Shown here piece after piece: positions 26,450 through 34,699 of a stretch of DNA of 64,000 bases. The stretch's first letter is position 1, and every line of letters starts with the position of its first letter. The notes beneath the pieces were generated by a model. The model did no database searches. It was not told the origin of the DNA and worked only from the letters and a program-made list of their open reading frames with translations. Made by a program: the position numbers and the translations under genes. This DNA comes from Aestuariirhabdus haliotis (lineage in GTDB: Bacteria > Pseudomonadota > Gammaproteobacteria > Pseudomonadales > Aestuariirhabdaceae), in contig NZ_JAKSDZ010000015.1 in assembly GCF_023509475.1 (NCBI RefSeq), forward strand, positions 1-64,000. Direction: 5' to 3'.

Positions 26450-27937
26450 ATGCAATCGATAATCACTTCTTTCTCGTTGGTGCTGCTTCTTGGCAGTGCT
26501 GTGGCGAGTGCGGCCGTGTTGCCGTTGGCTGAGGATTTTTCCCGCCCGCAACCCGGCGAGCAACTTCCGGGGGGCGCTACCTCTGCCCGGCATAAGGCGG
26601 ATCGCCACAGTTTTTCCCAGCCCTCGGCCAATATCTCGCTGGAGAAAAAGCTGGATTTCCGAGTGGGCAATGCCGTCTTTGACAAAATCTGGGTGACCTC
26701 GCCGTCCAGCACCACCGCCAGTGATGGGCTGGGGCCGCTCTATAATGCGCGCTCCTGTGTGCGCTGCCACCGTAACAATGGCCGCGGCATTCCCACCGCC
26801 GATACTCCGGCATCGTATCCGCCAAACAGTAGCGAGCGCACCGAGCCCGGACTCTTCTTGCGACTGAGTATTCCCCCTCAAAATGAACAGCAGCAGCGGT
26901 TGCTGGATGAGCATCGGCAAGGGTTTATTGCCGAACCCACGTACGGTAGCCAACTGCAAACCTTTGCCTGGGTTGGTGGCCGAGCGGAAGCCCGACTGGA
27001 GGTCAGCTACGAAGAGATTCCGCTAACCTTTGCCGATGGCGAGACCATCAAACTGCGTGCACCCAGTTACCATCTGTCGAATCCGGGCTATGGCAATCTG
27101 CACCCCGACACCATGGTCTCTCCGCGTCTGACGCCAGCGTTGATTGGCATGGGCTTGCTGGAGGCGATCGAGGAACAGGACTTGCTGGCGCTGGAAGATC
27201 CCGAGGATCGGGATGGGGATGGCATTTCCGGGCGCGCCAACCGGGTTTGGGACCGACAACAGAATAAGGTCGCTTTGGGGCGCTTTGGCTGGAAAGCGGG
27301 TAACCCGACTCTGGAACAGCAAAATAACGCCGCCCTGAGCGGTGACATCGGTATCGGTAACTGGCTTTTTCCCGATGCCTATGGGGATTGCACCCAACAT
27401 CAGCCTGCTTGCCGGCAACAACCCAATGGTAATACCGAGCTACAAGATGGCCTTGAGGCGTCGCGTCAGATGACCGATCTGCTGTTGCTGTATACTCGCC
27501 ATATTGCGGTGCCCAGGCGTAACAGCAGTGCCGACCCTTCGGTGCTGGCGGGTAAGCAGGTGTTTTATCAGGCAGGCTGTGTCGCCTGCCATCGACCGGC
27601 CTTTGTCACTGGCAAAAATGCTCAGTTGCCGGAGCAATCCGAGCAGACGATTTGGCCTTACAGCGACCTGCTATTGCACGACATGGGCGCCGGTTTGGCG
27701 GATAATCGACCCGAATACGCGGCCAGCGGTCTAGAATGGCGAACGCCTCCCTTATGGGGTATCGGTTTGACTGAAGCGGTAACCGGTCAGGCGTTCTATC
27801 TCCATGACGGCCGGGCCCGAAGCCTGATGGAAGCGATACTCTGGCACGGGGGTGAGGCGCAAGCCAGTCAACAAACCGTGCTGGGGCTGGATAAAACAGA
27901 GCGCGATAATCTGATTCGGTTTTTGGAGTCTTTGTGA
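26450..27937 (+). CDS. DUF1111 di-heme oxidoreductase (c-type)
   Basis: A 495-residue exported protein of the DUF1111 / di-heme oxidoreductase family, with signal peptide and two c-type haem motifs, SCVRCH (about residue 102) and GCVACH (about 379). The EPGLFLRLS and AFYLHDGRARSLMEAILWHGGEA segments are family-typical. Such genes commonly lie between two imelysin genes in Fur-regulated clusters. It may be a redox partner in periplasmic iron handling; this is inference. Its end overlaps the next gene by 4 bases. Confidence 0.85.
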   Translation: MQSIITSFSLVLLLGSAVASAAVLPLAEDFSRPQPGEQLPGGATSARHKADRHSFSQPSANISLEKKLDFRVGNAVFDKIWVTSPSSTTASDGLGPLYNARSCVRCHRNNGRGIPTADTPASYPPNSSERTEPGLFLRLSIPPQNEQQQRLLDEHRQGFIAEPTYGSQLQTFAWVGGRAEARLEVSYEEIPLTFADGETIKLRAPSYHLSNPGYGNLHPDTMVSPRLTPALIGMGLLEAIEEQDLLALEDPEDRDGDGISGRANRVWDRQQNKVALGRFGWKAGNPTLEQQNNAALSGDIGIGNWLFPDAYGDCTQHQPACRQQPNGNTELQDGLEASRQMTDLLLLYTRHIAVPRRNSSADPSVLAGKQVFYQAGCVACHRPAFVTGKNAQLPEQSEQTIWPYSDLLLHDMGAGLADNRPEYAASGLEWRTPPLWGIGLTEAVTGQAFYLHDGRARSLMEAILWHGGEAQASQQTVLGLDKTERDNLIRFLESL

Positions 27938-29070
27938 TGAAAGGCAGTGTGGCAGAAGATGGCGGGTTGGGCTGGATAAGAGGTCTGGGATGGCTGTGCG
28001 GGTCGTTGTTTATTTTCGCGCCCTCCTTGTGGGCCGCCGAGCTCGAACATGTGCAGGACCAGGATTGGCGTCAGGCCAATGTTGCTACGGTGCAACAGCA
28101 TGTCATTCCCCGATATCAAGGGTTGTCGCAGCAGGCAACGGCGCTGGCCGATAGCACGCATCGCTTTTGTGCGAAGCCCCAGAAGGAGACCCTGCTAGTC
28201 GCACAGCAAGCTTTTCATGGCACCATGGATGCCTGGCAGGGCATTCAGCATATTCGCTTTGGTCCGATTGAAACCCTGATGCGCAATTACAGCATGCAGT
28301 TCTGGCCGGACAAAAAAAATCATGTCGGCAAGCGGCTGGGAAAACTGATCAAAAGCCAGGATGTCGATGCCTTGCAAGGCGAGTCTTTCTATCAGGTGCC
28401 GGTCAGTGTGCGGGGGCTGCCCGCGCTGGAACGCCTGTTGTTTGATGGCGATGCGATCGCGCAGATGCAGCTCGATCCTTACCGTTGTCAGGTCGCTGTG
28501 CGCATCGCCGATTACGTGGCCGAGATGGGTGATGACCTCATCAAGGAGTGGCGCGAAAACATGGTAACGCATTTCAGCCAGGCGGGACCGGGCGCCGGTT
28601 TTTTTGAAGATGACCGGGACGCGGCCTTGGCACTGTTAAAGCCGTTGACCGAACAGCTGGAAGTGATTCGTGATCTAAAGCTGCTGCGCCCCATGGGCAG
28701 CCAGCAGGACAAGGCCAAGTACAAGCGCCTGGAGTCCTGGCGCAGTCAGCGTTCGCTGCGCAATATTCAGCTTAACGTTGCCGCGCTGGAGGAACTCTAT
28801 CAAGGCCCGTCCTCCAGCCCATCGACAGATCGCAGCTTCAGGGCGTTGCTGTCGGGCACCAACAGTGCCGAGGTCGCCAAGCAGTTTGAGCGTGTTCAAC
28901 ATCAGCTGGCACAATTTGAAACGCCGATCGAGCAATCGATACGTACCCCGGCCGGTTATCAGCAATTGTCGGTTGTGGTGCAGCAACTGACGGAGCTTCA
29001 TGATCAGTTGCAAAAACTGATGGCGGCCAACGATATTTATATGGGCTTTAACAGCCGCGACGGGGATTAA
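27934..29070 (+). CDS. Second imelysin family protein
   Basis: A 378-residue exported imelysin-type protein with an N-terminal hydrophobic segment (about 18-34) ending in an AAEL cleavage-like site. It is much diverged from the first imelysin and shows an AFHGTMDAWQGIQHIRFGP segment and a central VSVRGLPALERLLFDGD in place of GxHxxE. It is coupled to the DUF1111 gene upstream (ATGA overlap) and to the DUF1513 gene 1 base downstream. Confidence 0.8.
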   Translation: MMKGSVAEDGGLGWIRGLGWLCGSLFIFAPSLWAAELEHVQDQDWRQANVATVQQHVIPRYQGLSQQATALADSTHRFCAKPQKETLLVAQQAFHGTMDAWQGIQHIRFGPIETLMRNYSMQFWPDKKNHVGKRLGKLIKSQDVDALQGESFYQVPVSVRGLPALERLLFDGDAIAQMQLDPYRCQVAVRIADYVAEMGDDLIKEWRENMVTHFSQAGPGAGFFEDDRDAALALLKPLTEQLEVIRDLKLLRPMGSQQDKAKYKRLESWRSQRSLRNIQLNVAALEELYQGPSSSPSTDRSFRALLSGTNSAEVAKQFERVQHQLAQFETPIEQSIRTPAGYQQLSVVVQQLTELHDQLQKLMAANDIYMGFNSRDGD

Positions 29071-29071
29071 C

Positions 29072-30169
29072 ATGGGGATAGCTCGACGAGCCTTCAGCTT
29101 GGGCTTGTTAGGTTGGCTCTGTTATCCGAGCGGTGCGCTGCAGGCCAAATCCGCCCAACCTTTTTTGGCCAGCGCCGCCAAAGATCGTCAGGGCCGTTAC
29201 TGGTTTCAGTTGTTAAACAGCAAGGCAGATGTGCAGCTCAGCGTGCCACTGGCGGCGCGTGCCCACCAGGTAGTGAGCCACCCCGAGCTGCCTTTTATTG
29301 CGGTAATCAGTCGCCGGCCGGGTAATGAGATTCTGATCGTCGATTACCAGCAAGGGCGGGTTGTGCACCGTTTGGCATCGCCGCCGGGCTATCATCTTTT
29401 TGGTCATGCCCTGTTCAGCGACGACGGACGTTATCTGATCACCACCGAAAACTCTATTGAAGCCGGCGAAGGTCGTTTGGTGATACGTGATCGGCAAGCC
29501 GATTATGAGATCGTCAACGAGCTGCCCAGCTACGGCATTGGTCCCCATGAGTTGAGGCTTTTGCCGGATCAAAAAACCTTGGTGGTTGCCAATGGTGGCA
29601 TCCTTACCCACCCTTCGCAGGGGCGCAAGAAACTCAATCTCGATACCATGAAACCATCACTCGCCTATGTGTCTATGGACAAGGGGGAGTTGTTTGAGCA
29701 GCATTTTTTGCCCGACCATTTGCACCAGCTCAGCATCAGGCACCTTGATGTGAATACGCAGGGACAAGTGGTGATGGCCATGCAGTATCAGGGGGAAGCT
29801 GTCGATACAGTGCCTTTGGTTGCCACCCATCAACGCGGTAAGGACATTCACTTGCTGGAGGCACCCGATCTGACGACTCGCGCAATGAAGCACTACTGCG
29901 GCAGTGTCTGTTTCGAAGGCTCCGGTCGTTATGCGCTGGTGTCTTGCCCGCGTGGAAATTTGATGACGCTATGGGATACCCAAACCGGCACCTATCACGA
30001 TCAGTTTCGTTTCCGAGATGGTTGTGGTGTGGCCGCTGCGGGTGCCGGACAGTTTCTGGTATCCAACGGCCAGGGCACCATCGCCCGCTACTCTATTGAG
30101 ACAAAAAAACTGGAACCCTTTCTGTCGGGCTCAGGCTACGCCTGGGATAATCATTTGACGCGGGTTTAG
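29072..30169 (+). CDS. DUF1513 beta-propeller-like exported protein
   Basis: A 365-residue protein of the DUF1513 family with a twin-Arg-like signal (MGIARRAFSLGLLGW). The body shows repeated blade-like segments such as GHALFSDDGRYLITTEN, SYGIGPHELRLLPD and SGRYALVSCPRGN, which suggest a seven-bladed propeller. It always tends to close imelysin/DUF1111 clusters. Its role is unknown; binding or sensing of a metal or haem substrate is a guess. Confidence 0.82.
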   Translation: MGIARRAFSLGLLGWLCYPSGALQAKSAQPFLASAAKDRQGRYWFQLLNSKADVQLSVPLAARAHQVVSHPELPFIAVISRRPGNEILIVDYQQGRVVHRLASPPGYHLFGHALFSDDGRYLITTENSIEAGEGRLVIRDRQADYEIVNELPSYGIGPHELRLLPDQKTLVVANGGILTHPSQGRKKLNLDTMKPSLAYVSMDKGELFEQHFLPDHLHQLSIRHLDVNTQGQVVMAMQYQGEAVDTVPLVATHQRGKDIHLLEAPDLTTRAMKHYCGSVCFEGSGRYALVSCPRGNLMTLWDTQTGTYHDQFRFRDGCGVAAAGAGQFLVSNGQGTIARYSIETKKLEPFLSGSGYAWDNHLTRV

Positions 30170-30210
30170 TGGGTGTTAGATGTTATTTGTTCGTTTGTTA
30201 TGGGGGAAGC

Positions 30211-30223
30211 GGGGGAAGTTCAG
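30211..30223. repeat. 13-bp direct repeat, copy 1
   Basis: GGGGGAAGTTCAG, directly after another GGGGGAAG. The same 13 bases recur at 32389. Both copies lie 3' of a minus-strand hypothetical gene in the AT-rich stretch. Confidence 0.5.
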
Positions 30224-30227
30224 TTAT

Positions 30228-30740
30228 CTATAGTTTCATACAGTCATGATGGCTATGTACCGAAACTTCGTTTGTTATGCGGAGTTGTTCTGCAATGCTT
30301 TCTAGCGAGCATGTCTCTTCAGTAAAGATATTCTTAACGACACCTTCCGGAGTTTTCGAGATTCTATTGAAGGAGCCTTCTAAGCTATACCTGAAAAATC
30401 CGCACTGAAAATCGCTAGTTAATAGCGTGGTAATGGCTTTATCACCTTCTAAAGATATTGAGAATTCGCACAAGTTTATGTCGTTACTACTACGGAATGT
30501 TGAGTGAAACAGTTTTCCATTCTTTAATGTCGCTTTACCAAATAGGGATGACCCACTGTAGTTAGGTGGGCCGCCGTCAATAGATACAAATATTACAGCT
30601 GAATCTTGATTGGCAGGATATACGATCAATTTTTTATAACTGTCTCCGTACGTACCGTAGTAAAGATCTATTTTTGCCTGTTCGCTAGCAAAACTTGAAA
30701 AGCTCACAAATATAAGGGGTAATAATTTTAATAAATTCAT
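30228..30740 (-). CDS. Exported hypothetical protein
   Basis: About 170 residues with a Sec signal (MNLLKLLPLIFVSFSSFASE) and four Cys in the mature part (two in the middle, one near residue 145 and one near the C-terminus) that could form disulfides. No family recognised. The ATG at 30738-30740 begins the signal directly; an ATG four codons upstream is possible. Codon use and base composition are AT-rich compared with the flanking iron cluster, hinting at a different origin. Confidence 0.65.
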   Translation of the reverse strand: MNLLKLLPLIFVSFSSFASEQAKIDLYYGTYGDSYKKLIVYPANQDSAVIFVSIDGGPPNYSGSSLFGKATLKNGKLFHSTFRSSNDINLCEFSISLEGDKAITTLLTSDFQCGFFRYSLEGSFNRISKTPEGVVKNIFTEETCSLESIAEQLRITNEVSVHSHHDCMKL

Positions 30741-30854
30741 AGAGTCATCCATTGCAGGGCATTGAATCTGTGGCTAGAAAATCTTAGAAGTCATCTCATT
30801 AGATTCGATCCTAAATCTGCAGTGGCGATTCGCCGAACCTGATTTATCATCTTG

Positions 30855-31979
30855 CTAGTTACGACGAAATGGATACAAGAGCTGGCCAAAGAAGGTTCTG
30901 GGCAGGCGCTTGGTGGTTCCGTAGTGTGCGGGCCAATGTTCAGTTGGCATATGATAAGTGTTGAACAGTCGATCAAACAGCGGTGTATGCGCGGCATAGT
31001 TGGTGTCGATGGCCGGCGCTTCCGAGCTGTGATGCCAGTGGTGATATTGCGGGGTCACCACAATGTACTTGAGCGGTCCCCAGGGGATGTTCATATTGCA
31101 ATGAATCACGATCGCTTGCAGGGCTGCAAATGCGACATAGGCATCCAGTACCTCTTTCTCAACGCCAATCAGATAGAGACTCACCATCACCAGGGTACGT
31201 TCGATAATGGTCTGGCCGATATGTGAGCGTGATCCGGCCAGCCAATCCATGGATTCAACGGAATGATGCACCGCATGGAACGGCCACAGGTATTTTACCT
31301 CGTGAAAGGTACGGTGCTCCCAGTACAGAATGAAATCGGCAACGAGCACTACAACGCCGAGTTGCAGCAGGAAGGGCAGTGACTGTATGCCACTCTGCAA
31401 TGACGAGCTGACCGCCCAATCCATTTTGGATATCACAAAGTTACCGATCAGCAGCAATACAGAGATCAGCAGGTGATTGATGCAGAAGTAGAGGAAGTCG
31501 AGATCCCACTCTTTGCGCAAAATCACTTGATCACGATACTTGGGAAACAGCTTCTCCAGGGTGGTGAAGACAAGGGTCGAACCCAGGAATGCCAGGATAA
31601 GCCAGTCGATGCCGAGCGCCAGAGGCTTGGCCTCGACGTCGCCAACGGGAATGGTATAGCCGCCCAGCGCAAAGGCGGTCAGAGTGGTGAGAATACCGAA
31701 GGCGCCCAGGCCCTTGTTGTTGCATCGGGCAATAGAGACAACGCCAAAAAACAACGATGCCCACATGCCGTATTTGAGCACCAGCTGCAGGGTTTCGGCG
31801 TTATACACCGCCCTGAGTTCAGTCGTTGTCAGGTAAGAAGGGTAAAGATACGCCAGCACGGCGAGCAGGCTTAAGCCTCCGAGGAAGGCCGAGCTGTACC
31901 CACTTAATCGGCCGCTACCGACTTTTAAGGCTTTTTCCGGTTGCTGGGGGACTTCCCGCTCCTGGTACTGGTAACTCAT
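30855..31979 (-). CDS. Sterol desaturase / fatty acid hydroxylase superfamily membrane protein
   Basis: A 374-residue protein with several membrane segments in the first 220 residues, followed by the di-iron histidine boxes HRTFH, HAVHHS and HHWHHSS. The superfamily performs C-H hydroxylation or desaturation of lipids using O2. The substrate cannot be told from sequence; bacterial members act on sterol-like, carotenoid or ether lipids. It stands alone between hypothetical genes, at a higher GC content than its neighbours, so it may be older in the chromosome than they are. Confidence 0.85.
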   Translation of the reverse strand: MSYQYQEREVPQQPEKALKVGSGRLSGYSSAFLGGLSLLAVLAYLYPSYLTTTELRAVYNAETLQLVLKYGMWASLFFGVVSIARCNNKGLGAFGILTTLTAFALGGYTIPVGDVEAKPLALGIDWLILAFLGSTLVFTTLEKLFPKYRDQVILRKEWDLDFLYFCINHLLISVLLLIGNFVISKMDWAVSSSLQSGIQSLPFLLQLGVVVLVADFILYWEHRTFHEVKYLWPFHAVHHSVESMDWLAGSRSHIGQTIIERTLVMVSLYLIGVEKEVLDAYVAFAALQAIVIHCNMNIPWGPLKYIVVTPQYHHWHHSSEAPAIDTNYAAHTPLFDRLFNTYHMPTEHWPAHYGTTKRLPRTFFGQLLYPFRRN

Positions 31980-32437
31980 TATTGCTCCATAAAGTCCGTT
32001 TTTTGGTTAGTCGGCTATTCAATACTACAAAGCTGATCGGTTGTAGTTTTCATTGCCGAATAAGAGAACGCTATCACGGGCACGCCCTGTTGAGAAATTA
32101 ATTAGATGGAGAGTAGGGTTTAAGAGGGTAATAGGCATTCTATGGGGCCGCAGTCGAATGGTATTACGTAGGACAGTTTGTCTGCGACTCCTTTGATTAT
32201 GGCCTCTGCAGGAGTCAGAGGGTTTGTGGTTTCCAACGCACCAGTCTGTATGTCCTGTAATGATGTCGACTAGAGAGATCGATCTCCGCATATTCAAGCC
32301 AAGACTTTGCCTGAGATAACCATAGGGTAAAGTTTTTGTGAGGTACTGGATGTCTCATCTTCAGTTAGATGTTGGTATTCGTTAAAGTGGGGGAAGTTCA
32401 GGTCTCTCTGGATTTGCCCTGTTAACTGATCTTTGAA
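31980..32437. other. Gap in the AT-rich stretch
   Basis: About 460 bases without a credible gene. A 90-codon minus-strand frame at 32025-32297 has no ribosome site or recognisable domain. The region holds the promoter side of the desaturase gene and, at 32389-32401, the second copy of the 13-bp repeat. Confidence 0.6.
32389..32401. repeat. 13-bp direct repeat, copy 2
   Basis: GGGGGAAGTTCAG, identical to 30211-30223 and in the same orientation, about 2.2 kb apart. It again lies just 3' of a minus-strand hypothetical gene. Confidence 0.5.
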
Positions 32438-32758
32438 TTATCTATTTGAATCTATTTCTTTGCGTTCGTAATCGGCCCATTTTGAATCGCACTCTGATGT
32501 TAGTTCTAGATTGAATAGCCCAGCTTCTAAGCAGTGAATAATGATACTCCATAGCTTAGAGTGCATGGCCTGACTTGAATAGGATTCTTGGAATATTGAT
32601 CCATCTACATATTTGAATGTGATTGTGTGGCCACTCTTATCGAATCCAGAATCTATTTCTATAACGTGAGACATGTTGATTACACGATTGCCAAATCGCA
32701 ATAGATATTGGTTGGAAATATTCTTTACTTCTTCTTCAATATCGCCTTTATCAAACAT
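32438..32758 (-). CDS. Hypothetical protein
   Basis: A 106-residue acidic soluble protein (MFDKGDIEEEVKN...) with no signal or known motif. The start is set by AAAGGAGT about 10 bases before the ATG at 32756-32758; the longer frame to 32836 lacks any such site. It is in line with the hypothetical gene upstream at 32873, separated by 114 bases. Not recognised. Confidence 0.6.
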   Translation of the reverse strand: MFDKGDIEEEVKNISNQYLLRFGNRVINMSHVIEIDSGFDKSGHTITFKYVDGSIFQESYSSQAMHSKLWSIIIHCLEAGLFNLELTSECDSKWADYERKEIDSNR

Positions 32759-32872
32759 CTTAAAAATACTCCTTTGCGATTTTTTGTCAGTTAATGCCGG
32801 TTGAAAATACGATCGGAGCGTAGTGTGGCGAGTCAAACCCGCGTGATTTTCGGGCGATTTTTCCTAATCTTT

Positions 32873-33535
32873 TTAGGTCTTATCATCGATACGCTCTAGC
32901 ATCATTGATGCCTTGTTTAAAAGATATGCTACCCTATGAGTGAAGCTGCTTACACCATATGAAATTGCCCAGTCATCCTTTGTAGAGTTAAAACCACCTG
33001 GAGATGGGTCAGGTAATAGTAGCCCTCTGCGAATAAGATCATTAATTGAAAAGTATAGTGTTTCAATACTTACATGGCTGCCAATTTCTTCTTCATAATT
33101 TTTATTCGTTAAAGTAACTCGAGCATATACGTATTCATCGTCAGTGAGAGTGGCACTTGCAAGCGGGGTAAATAAATCTAGTGTTTCATCTGTGATTGAT
33201 GAAACGCCCCTTACGAAAGCAGTTATTTCTTCTTGGTTAAAGTTTAACTCTTTATCTTGGCAATAGAGCAGTGCCGTTGCCATCAATATACGCTGAGATG
33301 AAGATTCTAGAATTACTTGAGTATATTTTTCAATTTTTTCTTGGCCGATATCACTTTCTATAAAGTTTTGAAGTCCCGCTTGATCTTCAGGAGACATATA
33401 TTCATAGCGAAGATCAACGCATCGAGCAAACTCTTCAAGTCTTTTTTCTTGCTGTCGGATTCTCGCATTTCTAAGAATTGGAAATAGTTTTCTGCCTATT
33501 TCAAAGGCAGTTTTTGTAGTTAATAATTCACTCAA
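32873..33535 (-). CDS. Hypothetical protein, TTG start
   Basis: About 220 residues, mostly helical by composition, with no signal peptide, starting SELLTTKTAFEIGRKLFP. The preferred start is the TTG at 33533-33535, because GGAG ends 6 bases before it; a TTG two codons upstream abuts the ribosome site. The C-terminal half has a pattern (ETLYFSINDLIRRGLLLP) that suggests a winged-helix-like segment. I do not recognise the family. It lies in the AT-rich hypothetical-gene stretch. Confidence 0.6.
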   Translation of the reverse strand: MSELLTTKTAFEIGRKLFPILRNARIRQQEKRLEEFARCVDLRYEYMSPEDQAGLQNFIESDIGQEKIEKYTQVILESSSQRILMATALLYCQDKELNFNQEEITAFVRGVSSITDETLDLFTPLASATLTDDEYVYARVTLTNKNYEEEIGSHVSIETLYFSINDLIRRGLLLPDPSPGGFNSTKDDWAISYGVSSFTHRVAYLLNKASMMLERIDDKT

Positions 33536-33573
33536 TATCAACTCCTATAGCTCGATTAAGATTGGGGCTGGTC

Positions 33574-33837
33574 TTACCCGCAAAAATTGCAGCGGCAAGG
33601 CTGTCCAAGGAGTGCAGCGATTGATGTTGCTTGGCCATGTTTCTTTAAATAACCACATATTGCTATTTCTAGACCAGGAAGATCAATAAGCATATCAAAC
33701 ACCCTGTCGTCATCTAACTTATAACAAATAGTCTCGAGACCATCGAAGTCTTCAATTCGGAAACTTTCGAATGGGATACCGGTTGACTCGAGCCATTACT
33801 TTGCATCTTTTTCTGTGTGTTTAATTGATAATTCCAT
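33574..33837 (-). pseudogene. Small gene interrupted by a stop codon
   Basis: Reading the minus strand from the ATG at 33837 gives MELSIKHTEKDAK, a TAA stop (33796-33798), then WLESTGIPFESF continuing in frame for about 72 more codons to a TAA at 33574. The continuing part has protein-like composition (GLETICYKLDDD, ending QPCRCNFCG). A single base change would account for the stop. It could also be an intact shorter gene with a start after the stop. No family recognised. Confidence 0.4.
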
Positions 33838-33909
33838 GATCAAAAGTGACATTTAACGTCTTGCTAGGCGACAGGTTCACGAGTCCGTTGCAGCAACTTG
33901 TTATCACTT

Positions 33910-34371
33910 CTATACAACGTCTTTGTACTCCAGCTCTATGCTACTGAACTGAACTTCCAACTCTTCGCCACTGCAAAACAATAGGCGATGAAGGAAACTT
34001 CCCGACTCTCCTAGCTCGACCTCATGACACATAACATCACTTTTATAATTATCAATGTCCTTTCCTAACATTTCCTCACTAGGTCGAACAATAATATTGC
34101 TCGAATCATAAGTCAGCCAAACTTTCCTTAAGCCTCCACGATTATCTGTATCAAGCTCAATGCATAGCCTTGAACTGCTTTCAGCGAAGTCAATAATTCG
34201 AGCATCGTGCAAGCCAACCGTTTCCAACCCAACAAAATAGCTTTCAGGCAGCATCCCTTCACTGATTTGTTTCAAGGTCACAGGCAAGTCTTCCCAGATG
34301 GATTTGCAATAATCTTCATATTCAGTGTGAGCGATGTTTTGTTCACACTTTTCATCCGTAAAATATTTCAT
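33910..34371 (-). CDS. Hypothetical protein, DUF4085-like
   Basis: A 153-residue soluble acidic protein beginning MKYFTDEKCE, which resembles the start of the DUF4085 family (MKYFT...), with a later HDARIIDF segment and beta-rich C-terminal half. The function of that family is unknown. It has no signal peptide and is the last of the AT-rich hypothetical genes before the oxidoreductase operon. The assignment is weak. Confidence 0.5.
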   Translation of the reverse strand: MKYFTDEKCEQNIAHTEYEDYCKSIWEDLPVTLKQISEGMLPESYFVGLETVGLHDARIIDFAESSSRLCIELDTDNRGGLRKVWLTYDSSNIIVRPSEEMLGKDIDNYKSDVMCHEVELGESGSFLHRLLFCSGEELEVQFSSIELEYKDVV

Positions 34372-34699
34372 AGCTCAAACTTAAATTGGTGATAACAGCT
34401 TAATCAAGAGCCTATGGCCTTATATCACTTTGGCTTTCTAACACCTGTAACCAAATGACGGCCAGCGGCGAAATGTTTTAATGATTAATACCTTACCAGA
34501 TTATTCGTGAAACCGTCATTCGAGATACTGTGCCATCTCGGTTTGCTTGCTTGGCTCCTATATCCTGATGCGGAAGATAGTAATCTATATATATCAATAC
34601 CTTACAACTCATCCTTATTTGATCAAGAGAAAGGGGTCTCTTGATCTGGATGTGTTCTGGAACGCAGCCAATTTATTCAAGATGTCAGCTTTCAGCTCA
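34372..34699. other. Gap downstream of the iodate-reductase-like operon
   Basis: About 330 bases with no supported gene. A plus-strand frame from 34547 runs into the end of the oxidoreductase gene and has no ribosome site. No clear terminator for the minus-strand operon was seen. Confidence 0.55.

Noticed and set aside
32025-32297. A 90-codon minus-strand frame in the AT-rich gap
   Set aside because: No ribosome site, no domain, and irregular residue composition.
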